A stretch of 6,359 nucleotides of DNA from Rhodobacter sp. (GTDB lineage Bacteria; Pseudomonadota; Alphaproteobacteria; Rhodobacterales; Rhodobacteraceae). The notes beneath the pieces were generated by a model, which ran no database searches, was not told the origin of the DNA, and was given only the letters and a program-made list of their open reading frames with translations. The stretch covers positions 1-6,359 of the forward strand of contig PNNE01000313.1 in the NCBI GenBank assembly GCA_013824055.1. The letters run 5' to 3'. The position numbers were made by a program, and so were the translations under genes. Below, piece after piece: positions 1-5,077 of this stretch (positions are counted from its first letter, which is position 1; each line of letters opens with the position of its first letter).

Positions 1-1457
1 ACGAAGTCCCGCGCGACGGACGTCCCGCTGATGAAGCCATAGGTCACGTCGGACAGCATCTGGTGCAGCGCGTGCCCGAATTCGTGAAACAGCGTCCGCG
101 CATCGTCATAGGACAACAGGCACGGGTCACCCTTGGCGAAGTTGCAGACGTTCACGACGATGGGGCGCTGCTCGCCACCCAGCTTGCGCTGCGACCGCAT
201 CGCCGAACACCAGGCACCCGAGCGCTTGGACCCGCGCGCGAAGTAGTCCCCCAGGAACACCGCCACGTGCCTGCCCCCACGCGTGACCTCCCAGCCGCGC
301 ACGTCCGGGTGATAGAACGGACCGGGGATCTCGCGGAATTCCAGTCCGAAAAGCCGGGTCGAACAGTCGAACATCGCCCCCAGCATCGCATCCAGCGACA
401 GGTAGGGCTTCAGCACCGCCTCATCCAGATCATGCTCGGCGCGGCGTCGCTTTTCGCTGTAGTACCGCCAGTCCCAGGGCTCCAGCGGCGCCGGGTAGCC
501 GTCGGCGCGCAGCATCCCCTCCAGCACGCCCGCATCCGCCAGCGCCTTGCCCCGCGCCGGTTGCCAGACCCGCATCAGCAGATCGCGCACCGCGTCGGGC
601 GTCTTGGCCATCTCCGGCTCCAGCTTGAATGCCGCAAAGTCGGCATAGCCCAGCAGCTGCGCCCGTTCATGCCGCAAGGCCAGGATCTCTGCCGCAATTC
701 CCCGGTTGTCCGTCTCTCCCCCATTGGCCCCGCGAGCCACCCAGGCCTCGTAGGCCTTCTCGCGCAAGGCCCGGTTCGGCGAGAACTGCAGGAACGGCAC
801 GATCAGCGACCGGTTCAGCGTCACCACCGGGCCCGTGCCCTTCTCGGCCCCCGCTGCCCGCGCCGCGTCCTGGACGAACCCCGGCAGCGCGGCCAGATCG
901 GCCTGCGAAAGCTCCATCGACCAGGCCCGTTCATCGGCCAGAAGGTTCTGCCCGAACCGGGTTCCCAGCACCGCCAGCCGGGCCTTCACTTCCGTCAGCC
1001 GCTCTGCCGCCGCACCGTCCAGAGCCGCCCCGGACCGCAGGAACATCTGCCGGTAAAGCTCCAGCACTCGGCTTTGTTCCGCCGTCAGCTCCAGCGCGTC
1101 ACGCCCTTGCCACAAGGCCTCGATCTTCGCCCAAAGCGCCTTGTTGTTGGTGACTTCGCTGGAAAACGCCGACATCTTCGGCGCCAGCTCCCGCATCAGC
1201 GCCTCGCGCGCTTCGGTCGAATCCGCCCCTGCAAGATTGTAGAACACCCCCGCCACCCGGTCGAGATCGCCCTCCGCCAGTTCCAGCGCTTCGATCACCT
1301 CGCCGAAGGTCGTCGCCGGACCCTCGGCAATCGCGCGGATGTTCGCCCGCGCCCGCTCCAGCGCCTCATCGAAGGCAGGCCCGAAATCCTCGTCCCGGAT
1401 GCGCGCGAACGGCGGCAGACCGAACGGGGCATCCCATTTTTCCAGAAGCACGTTCAT
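1..1457 (-). CDS. dcp: M3 family zinc oligopeptidase, Dcp type (peptidyl-dipeptidase); 3' end cut by window edge
   Basis: A zinc metallopeptidase that degrades short peptides, probably in the cytoplasm; Dcp enzymes remove C-terminal dipeptides. I translated it by eye from the ATG at 1457 as MNVLLEKWDAPFGLPPF and found it open for 485 codons down to the edge with no stop. The zinc-binding motif HEFGHALH lies at 86-63 (residues 458-465), where the two His are ligands and the Glu is catalytic. It is followed by SGTSVARDFV, which resembles the SGTN-x-RDFVEFPSQ region of Dcp rather than the corresponding region of oligopeptidase A. The family is about 670-680 residues, so roughly 190 C-terminal residues, including the third zinc ligand, should lie beyond position 1. 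The start is supported by a ribosome binding site, AAAGGGAG, seven bases before the ATG. It follows the amino-acid permease on the same strand after 174 bases, so it may have its own promoter, but I see no convincing one. Family certain; Dcp rather than PrlC is likely. Confidence 0.88.
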   Translation of the reverse strand, partial: MNVLLEKWDAPFGLPPFARIRDEDFGPAFDEALERARANIRAIAEGPATTFGEVIEALELAEGDLDRVAGVFYNLAGADSTEAREALMRELAPKMSAFSSEVTNNKALWAKIEALWQGRDALELTAEQSRVLELYRQMFLRSGAALDGAAAERLTEVKARLAVLGTRFGQNLLADERAWSMELSQADLAALPGFVQDAARAAGAEKGTGPVVTLNRSLIVPFLQFSPNRALREKAYEAWVARGANGGETDNRGIAAEILALRHERAQLLGYADFAAFKLEPEMAKTPDAVRDLLMRVWQPARGKALADAGVLEGMLRADGYPAPLEPWDWRYYSEKRRRAEHDLDEAVLKPYLSLDAMLGAMFDCSTRLFGLEFREIPGPFYHPDVRGWEVTRGGRHVAVFLGDYFARGSKRSGAWCSAMRSQRKLGGEQRPIVVNVCNFAKGDPCLLSYDDARTLFHEFGHALHQMLSDVTYGFISGTSVARDF

Positions 1458-1525
1458 GGCAAATCTCCCTTTGCCGAAAAGCTAGGCGCACCCGCCAGCA
1501 AGGTCCACCCACGCGCATTCGTTCC

Positions 1526-1555
1526 GGCGCAAATATCACCCCATCGGCGTCCGAG
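1526..1555 (-). repeat. Intergenic AAATATC element, copy B
   Basis: On the plus strand this reads GGCGCAAATATCACCCCATCGG and then a small hairpin, TCGG-CGT-CCGA (1544-1554). In the direction of transcription it is a short hairpin followed by GGGGTGATATTTGCGCC. A closely related element lies between coaBC and dut (5041-5070), in the same orientation relative to its neighbours. Both copies sit after a stop codon and before the next start. It may be a weak terminator or a family-wide interspersed sequence; the function is not shown by the sequence. Confidence 0.45.
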
Positions 1556-1560
1556 GAGGA

Positions 1561-1572
1561 GGGCGAAAGCCC
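1561..1572. other. Small GGGC-GAAA-GCCC hairpin
   Basis: A perfect 4-bp inverted repeat around four bases. Read on the plus strand the loop is GAAA, a GNRA tetraloop; on the minus strand, which is the transcribed direction here, the loop is TTTC. It directly abuts the triple 11-base repeat. No T-tract follows it on the minus strand, so it is not a convincing intrinsic terminator for the permease. Confidence 0.35.
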
Positions 1573-1605
1573 CGACGACGAGACGACGACGAGACGACGA
1601 CGAGA
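1573..1605. repeat. Three perfect tandem copies of an 11-base unit
   Basis: The unit CGACGACGAGA occurs three times without a mismatch (1573-1583, 1584-1594, 1595-1605), and one further C continues the pattern. It lies between the permease stop and the dcp start, outside any gene. On the transcribed strand it reads TCTCGTCGTCG three times, giving a pyrimidine-rich stretch. The unit is not a multiple of three and lies in non-coding DNA, so copy number could vary without affecting a reading frame. Confidence 0.8.
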
Positions 1606-1631
1606 CTGGGACTTGCGCGCCAGCGCTCCGC

Positions 1632-2426
1632 TCAGAAACTGTCCCGCCCGCGCGACCGCATCCGGGCCTCGAACCGCCGCAGGACCAGGCTCAGCCCGAT
1701 GGTCATCACCAGATACAGGAAAGCCGCCACGTTGTAGGTTTCGAAATAGCGGAAGTTCCCCGCCGCCGTGACCTTGGCCAGTTGCGCCACGTCCGAAATG
1801 CCCAGCACCGCGACCAGGCTACTGTCTTTCACCATTGCCACAAAATCATTGCCCAGTGGTGGCAGGATCAGCCGGAAGGCTTGAGGAAATCGAACATGGC
1901 GGAACCTTTGCCAGCCGTTCAGCCCCAGCGCCTGCGCCGCCTCGATCTGCCCCTTGTCCACGGCCTGCAGACCCGCGCGAAAGATCTCGGCCAGGAAGGC
2001 CGAATAGGCCAGCATCAGGGCCAGGATCGCCCGCCACAGCAGGGGGACGTCGCGGGTCCGCATCACCTCGTCGCCCGCCAGCGCGTTCACCCCCGCGACC
2101 ACGCCCGGCACCAGCACGAAGGCGACGTACAGCAGCAGGACGATGATCGGCACGCCCCGCATCACCTCGATGTAGAACCGTGCCACCTGCCGCAGGACCA
2201 GGAACCGCGACAGGCCCATCGTCGCCAGGCCCAGGCCGATCGCACAGGCCCCCAGATAGGCCACCACCGCCACGGTCAGCGTGATCACCAGCCCCTTGGA
2301 CAGCACCCGCAGGGCCGAGGCATAGACCTCGTCCGCCAGCATCTCGTACAAGAGCCAAAGGCCGGTGACCGCCAGGATCACCAGCCACCAGGGGAAGTCC
2401 TTGTCGGGATCGGCGTTCGGCGCCAT
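1632..2426 (-). CDS. Polar amino-acid ABC transporter permease (HisM/GlnP family)
   Basis: Inner-membrane channel subunit of an amino-acid importer, 264 residues. The hallmark is the EAA loop at about residues 162-183 (EAAQALGLNGWQRFRHVRFPQA region), which contacts the ATPase. Family-typical runs follow: LPPLGNDFVAMVKDSSL at 188-204 and the conserved MRGVPIIV at 89-96. Hydrophobic segments are near residues 12-28, 47-70, 91-110, 131-147 and 233-250, so about five membrane spans. The N-terminus up to about residue 40 is longer than in the shortest family members. It lies 38 bases after the binding-protein gene and is surely its partner. The chosen ATG has a GGGGG ribosome binding site seven bases upstream, which is buried in a hairpin (2433-2458). 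No ATPase gene follows; dcp is next. The substrate cannot be read from the sequence. If two permeases are needed, this one may form a homodimer or pair with one encoded elsewhere. Confidence 0.93.
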   Translation of the reverse strand: MAPNADPDKDFPWWLVILAVTGLWLLYEMLADEVYASALRVLSKGLVITLTVAVVAYLGACAIGLGLATMGLSRFLVLRQVARFYIEVMRGVPIIVLLLYVAFVLVPGVVAGVNALAGDEVMRTRDVPLLWRAILALMLAYSAFLAEIFRAGLQAVDKGQIEAAQALGLNGWQRFRHVRFPQAFRLILPPLGNDFVAMVKDSSLVAVLGISDVAQLAKVTAAGNFRYFETYNVAAFLYLVMTIGLSLVLRRFEARMRSRGRDSF

Positions 2427-2432
2427 GCGGTT

Positions 2433-2458
2433 GCCCCCGGTCCATCACGAGCGGGGGC
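2433..2458 (-). promoter_or_regulatory. Intercistronic hairpin covering the permease ribosome binding site
   Basis: A perfect 7-bp inverted repeat, GCCCCCG (2433-2439) and CGGGGGC (2452-2458), with a 12-base loop. It fills most of the 38-base gap between the binding-protein stop and the permease start. The GGGGG at 2438-2434 on the minus strand is the only plausible Shine-Dalgarno for the permease, and all five of its bases lie in the stem. Inference: it lowers permease translation and may protect the upstream mRNA end, so that binding protein is made in excess, as is known for other binding-protein/permease operons. It has no T-tract, so it is unlikely to be a full terminator. Confidence 0.6.
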
Positions 2459-2464
2459 CGCCCT

Positions 2465-3250
2465 TCATTCGCCCATCTTGTACTCGACGAACCACCTCTG
2501 GTTCAGCGCATCCAGCGTCCCGTCCGCCTTCATCGACGCAATCGCCGCGTTGATCGGGGCGACAAGGTCCGACCCTTTCGGGAAGATGAACCCGAAATCT
2601 TCCGAGGCCAGCGGCTCGCCGATGATCTTCAGCCCGCCGTTCGACGCCTGCACATAGCCGTTCGCCGCCGTCGAATCCGACAGGGTCAGGTCCACATCGC
2701 CCGCCTTCAGCGCCTCAAGCCCGGCCCCGAAGGTCTCGAACTTGATCACGCGCGGGTTTTCCTCGTTGCCGTCCAGGATGTTGTAGATCGCCGCATAGAA
2801 GGGCGAGGTCCCGGGCTGGGCCGAGACCAGCAGCTCGGGGATCGCGGCAAACGAGGCCGCATCCGTGAACCGCTCCTCGTCGCCGCGCACGATCATCAGC
2901 ATTTCGGACCGCATGTAGGGCTCGCTGAAATCGACCTTCTCCTTGCGCTCGTCCTTGATGGTGATGCCGGTCATGCCAAGGTCGAACTGGCCTTCCGACA
3001 CGGCGGGAATCATCGCGTCCCAGCTGGTGTTCTCATACGTCACCGTGAAGTTCAGCCGCTTGGCGATCTCGGCCATCGCGTCATATTCCCAGCCCACGGC
3101 CGCGCCGGACTTGTCCAGGAACTGCAGCGGCGGATAGGCGTTTTCGGTCACGACGACGACCTCCCTGCCGCCAAGGTCCGGCAGGTCCTGCGCCAGCGCG
3201 GGCTGGGCGACAAGCGAAAGCCCCAGAAGGGCTGCAGCAGTCAGTTTCAT
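2465..3250 (-). CDS. Periplasmic amino-acid-binding protein of an ABC importer
   Basis: Solute-binding protein (bacterial extracellular solute-binding protein family 3, PBPb fold), 261 residues. Residues 1-20 form a Sec signal peptide (MKLTAAALLGLSLVAQPALA), with likely cleavage at ALA|QD; there is no lipobox Cys, so the mature protein should be free in the periplasm. Family motifs are clear: TENAYPPLQF (35-44), the GMTGITIKDERKEKVDFSEPY segment starting at 92, where R102 should bind the substrate carboxylate, AQPGTS (144-149), and LSDS (190-193), where D192 should bind the substrate amino group. This pattern supports an alpha-amino acid or close relative; which one is not evident. The start is supported by GGGAG about nine bases upstream. 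It is the first gene of a two-gene unit with the permease, preceded by a 243-base structured gap that probably includes its promoter. Confidence 0.94.
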   Translation of the reverse strand: MKLTAAALLGLSLVAQPALAQDLPDLGGREVVVVTENAYPPLQFLDKSGAAVGWEYDAMAEIAKRLNFTVTYENTSWDAMIPAVSEGQFDLGMTGITIKDERKEKVDFSEPYMRSEMLMIVRGDEERFTDAASFAAIPELLVSAQPGTSPFYAAIYNILDGNEENPRVIKFETFGAGLEALKAGDVDLTLSDSTAANGYVQASNGGLKIIGEPLASEDFGFIFPKGSDLVAPINAAIASMKADGTLDALNQRWFVEYKMGE

Positions 3251-3332
3251 CGGTCAGGCTCCCGGTTGGTTTCTTGCGATGGCAGACTATGCCCACGGGC
3301 CGATGTCTGTGCAAGGCGTCGCGCAGGTGACT

Positions 3333-3400
3333 GCAGGCCGGTCAGGCAGGATGCCCCGCGATTGCCGGGCACAGGTCATCCTGCGCCGCGACCGGACTGC
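3333..3400 (-). ncRNA. Long imperfect hairpin in the probable 5' leader of the transporter genes
   Basis: Paired segments from outside in, on plus-strand coordinates: GCAG 3333-3336 with CTGC 3397-3400; a single mismatch; CCGGTC 3338-3343 with GACCGG 3390-3395; an internal loop of 2 against 5 bases; GCAGGATG 3346-3353 with CATCCTGC 3377-3384; then an inner CCCG 3355-3358 with CGGG 3366-3369. That is 18 outer base pairs plus 4 inner ones. It lies 83 bases before the binding-protein start. No T-tract follows on either strand, so it is not a simple terminator. GCAG-TCAC-CTGC next to it could form a competing small hairpin. I recognise no known riboswitch class. It could be a leader RNA element, an mRNA stability element, or an unrelated dispersed repeat. 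Confidence 0.45.
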
Positions 3401-3419
3401 CGCCCGACCCCCGATCACC

Positions 3420-3475
3420 GGCTTGGATCGACGTTTGCCCTACCCTAACATTTCCCCAACGCCCACGATCAAGCC
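3420..3475 (-). other. Stem closing a loop with four G-tracts (possible G-quadruplex)
   Basis: GGCTTGGATCG (3420-3430) pairs with CGATCAAGCC (3466-3475) with one bulged base. The enclosed 35 bases read on the minus strand contain four G-tracts: 3464-3462, 3457-3454, 3445-3443 and 3440-3438, with spacers of 4, 8 and 2 bases. This fits a loose three-tetrad G-quadruplex pattern in the strand that would be the RNA. It lies just downstream of the candidate promoter. The folding is inferred; the tracts and arms are directly visible. Confidence 0.4.
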
Positions 3476-3476
3476 T

Positions 3477-3497
3477 ATGATATTTAATGATTATCAT
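3477..3497. promoter_or_regulatory. AT-rich 21-base palindrome, possible operator
   Basis: ATGATA (3477-3482) and TATCAT (3492-3497) are perfect inverted arms nine bases apart, and two more inner positions also pair. It is strikingly AT-rich for this genome and overlaps the last codon and the stop codon of the moeB-like gene. Its size and AATGATTATCAT half resemble Fur-family operators, but it is not a full match, and alphaproteobacterial Fur-like regulators vary in their sites. It lies between and over the elements of a candidate promoter for the transporter genes. Confidence 0.4.
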
Positions 3498-3507
3498 GTC
3501 TTGTCAC
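3477..3507 (-). promoter_or_regulatory. Candidate promoter for the amino-acid transporter genes
   Basis: On the minus strand GTGACA (3507-3502, five of six to TTGACA) is followed after 19 bases by TATCAT (3482-3477, five of six to TATAAT). The spacing is longer than the optimal 17. Transcription would start near 3470, leaving a leader of about 220 bases before the binding-protein ATG. It is the only AT-rich promoter-like stretch in the gap. The location at the moeB stop codon is plausible but not proven. Confidence 0.35.
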
Positions 3508-4555
3508 TTGTGGACACGGTGTCGTGCCGCCCCCCGCAGACTTCGCAATCGGCCCGTTGCTTCACCCCGATCACCCGGGTCTCCATATGCAGCGCATCGT
3601 GGATCATCAGCCGCCCTGCCAGCCCTTCGCCGGCCCCGGTGATCCACTTCACCGCCTCCATCGCCATCACTGCGCCGATCACCCCCGGCAAGGGGGCCGC
3701 CACCCCCGCCTCGGCGCAGGTCGGCACCAGGCCTGGCGCAGGTTTCACCGGAAAGACGCAGGCATAGCACGGCCCCCCCTTCGCCGGATCGAACAGGCTG
3801 ACCTGTCCCTCCCACTGCGTGATCGCGCCGCTGATCAACGGCACTCCCGCCGCCACGCAGGCCCGGTTCACCAGGTAGCGCGTGTCAAAATCGTCGGTTC
3901 CGTCCAGGACCAGATCGTACTCCTTCACCAGATCGACCGCGATCTCCTCGGTCAGCCGCCGATGATAGGGCCGCACCTCGATGAACGGGTTCAAGGCCCG
4001 CATCGCGACCTCGGCCGAGAACACCTTCGGCATCCCGATCCGCCCGTCGGTGTGGATCACCTGCCGCTGCAGGTTCGAGCCCTCGACGACGTCATCGTCG
4101 ATGACCCCGATCACCCCCACCCCCGCCGCCGCCAGATACAAAAGGACCGGAGACCCCAGCCCCCCCGCCCCCACGACCAGCACGCGCGCGGCCTTCAGAC
4201 GCTTCTGCCCCGGCCCTCCGATCTCGCGCAGGATGATGTGGCGGGCATAGCGGTCCAGCTCTGCCTCGCGGAACGTCCCCGAGGGCGGCACGGCCACCGG
4301 CCCCGGGGCCTTTCGCCGGTGCACGGCCCGCAGGACCTCGCGGTAGCCCAGCACCCCCACCCCCAGAAGACCGAACACCGCCCAGCCCTGGAAGTCGCCC
4401 CCCACCACGCGCGCGAACGGATGCTCCATCTGGCTCGGCAGGTGGACGACCATCAGGAAGCCCCACCAGATCGCCGCCAGCACCAGCCAGCGCGCGCCCC
4501 AGCCGCGCCAGCGGCCCAGAGTCCAAAGTCCGACAAACCCCAGCACTCCGATCAT
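3494..4555 (-). CDS. moeB: MoeB/ThiF/HesA-family sulfur-carrier adenylyltransferase with membrane-spanning N-terminus
   Basis: E1-like enzyme that uses ATP to adenylate the C-terminal glycine of a small sulfur carrier, most likely MoaD in molybdopterin synthesis. It has 353 residues, about 100 more than E. coli MoeB. The catalytic domain starts near residue 98 with ELDRYARHIILREIG. The nucleotide-binding GAGGLGSP is at 129-136, NLQRQVIH at 161-168, GMPK at 174-177 and DGTDDFDTR at 218-226. Zinc ligands are two CxxC pairs, C263/C266 and C337/C340. C280 in TCAEAGV aligns with the active-site Cys of ThiF/Uba4-type enzymes. The extra N-terminus has hydrophobic stretches at about 2-14, 23-38 and 57-70, suggesting two or three membrane spans. 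The start overlaps the dut stop as ATGA, so translation is probably coupled. Assignment to MoeB rather than ThiF is by resemblance and is less sure than the family; no moaD or thiS lies in the window. Confidence 0.88.
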   Translation of the reverse strand: MIGVLGFVGLWTLGRWRGWGARWLVLAAIWWGFLMVVHLPSQMEHPFARVVGGDFQGWAVFGLLGVGVLGYREVLRAVHRRKAPGPVAVPPSGTFREAELDRYARHIILREIGGPGQKRLKAARVLVVGAGGLGSPVLLYLAAAGVGVIGVIDDDVVEGSNLQRQVIHTDGRIGMPKVFSAEVAMRALNPFIEVRPYHRRLTEEIAVDLVKEYDLVLDGTDDFDTRYLVNRACVAAGVPLISGAITQWEGQVSLFDPAKGGPCYACVFPVKPAPGLVPTCAEAGVAAPLPGVIGAVMAMEAVKWITGAGEGLAGRLMIHDALHMETRVIGVKQRADCEVCGGRHDTVSTSDKT

Positions 4556-5022
4556 GACCGCAGCCCGGTCGACCCGAACCCGCCCGTCCCCCGCGCAGTT
4601 TCGTCCAGCGCGTCCACGACCGCAAAATCCACCTGCACCACAGGGGCCACCACCACCTGCGCCACCCGGTCACCATGCCGCACGGTGTAAGGCTCGGTCC
4701 CCAGGTTGATCAGCGACACCCCCAGCGGCCCGCGATAATCGCTGTCGATCGTGCCAGGAGTATTGGGCAGCGTGATCCCATGCCTCGATGCCAGGCCCGA
4801 ACGCGGCCGCACCTGCATCTCGTAGCCCTCCGGGATCGCCACGCGGATGCCGGTCGGGCAGATCGCCCGTCCCATCGGCGCCAAGGTCAGGCCCGCCTCG
4901 CGCTGGCCTTCAGGAAAGTTCGCGCACAGATCCGCCCCGGCCGCCCCCGCCGTCTGATAGACGGGCAGGGACAGGCTTCGATCGGCCCAATCCTCCCACA
5001 GCACCTGCACAACCGGTCCCAT
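4552..5022 (-). CDS. dut: Deoxyuridine 5'-triphosphate nucleotidohydrolase (dUTPase)
   Basis: Cytoplasmic trimeric dUTPase that hydrolyses dUTP to dUMP and diphosphate, keeping uracil out of DNA and feeding dTMP synthesis. The protein is 156 residues, the normal size. All five motifs are present: AGAAGADL (25-32), PRSGLASRHG (73-82), TPGTIDSDYRGPL (88-100) with the catalytic Asp D93, RVAQVVVAP (119-127), and the C-terminal lid RGTGGFGSTG (144-153). I chose the ATG at 5022 because GAAAGG lies 9-14 bases before it and the protein then begins at the usual place. An in-frame ATG at 5037 would add five residues with a poorer binding site, and a TTG at 5097 would run into coaBC. It lies 55 bases after coaBC, and its stop overlaps the moeB start by an ATGA. 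Confidence 0.95.
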   Translation of the reverse strand: MGPVVQVLWEDWADRSLSLPVYQTAGAAGADLCANFPEGQREAGLTLAPMGRAICPTGIRVAIPEGYEMQVRPRSGLASRHGITLPNTPGTIDSDYRGPLGVSLINLGTEPYTVRHGDRVAQVVVAPVVQVDFAVVDALDETARGTGGFGSTGLRS

Positions 5023-5040
5023 CGCCCCGCCTTTCATACT

Positions 5041-5070
5041 GGCCCAAATATCCCCGCCGGAGGCTCCGAC
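5041..5070 (-). repeat. Intergenic AAATATC element, copy A, between coaBC and dut
   Basis: On the plus strand this reads GGCCCAAATATCCCCGCCGG followed by AGGCTCCGAC. As RNA it gives a short hairpin, GUCGG-AGCCU-CCGGC (one G-U pair), then GGGGATATTTGGGCC. It matches copy B at 1526-1555 in 11 of 12 core bases and has the same layout of hairpin, GGGG and ATATTTG. It could attenuate transcription between coaBC and dut, but the ATATTT tract is a weak terminator tail. Confidence 0.5.
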
Positions 5071-5077
5071 ACCGCCC

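Noticed and set aside
1573..1605. CRISPR-like repeats
   Set aside because: The three units are 11 bases long and directly adjacent, with no spacers; this is a simple tandem repeat.
2433..2458. Intrinsic terminator between binding protein and permease
   Set aside because: The stem is strong but is followed by CAACCGCATG with no T-tract, and it covers the permease ribosome binding site, which fits translational control better.
63..2657. An 864-codon open frame on the plus strand
   Set aside because: It runs antisense across dcp, the permease, the gap between them and part of the binding protein. Its product is rich in Arg, Gln, His and Pro with no recognisable domain, as expected of an antisense shadow in GC-rich DNA.
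3251..3493. A known riboswitch class or a small gene in the gap before the binding protein
   Set aside because: I could match no riboswitch consensus that I know, and no short frame with a good ribosome binding site stood out, so only the structure is reported.
3524..4690. A 388-codon open frame on the plus strand
   Set aside because: It is antisense to the moeB-like gene and dut, with His-, Arg- and Pro-rich composition and no domain; a shadow.
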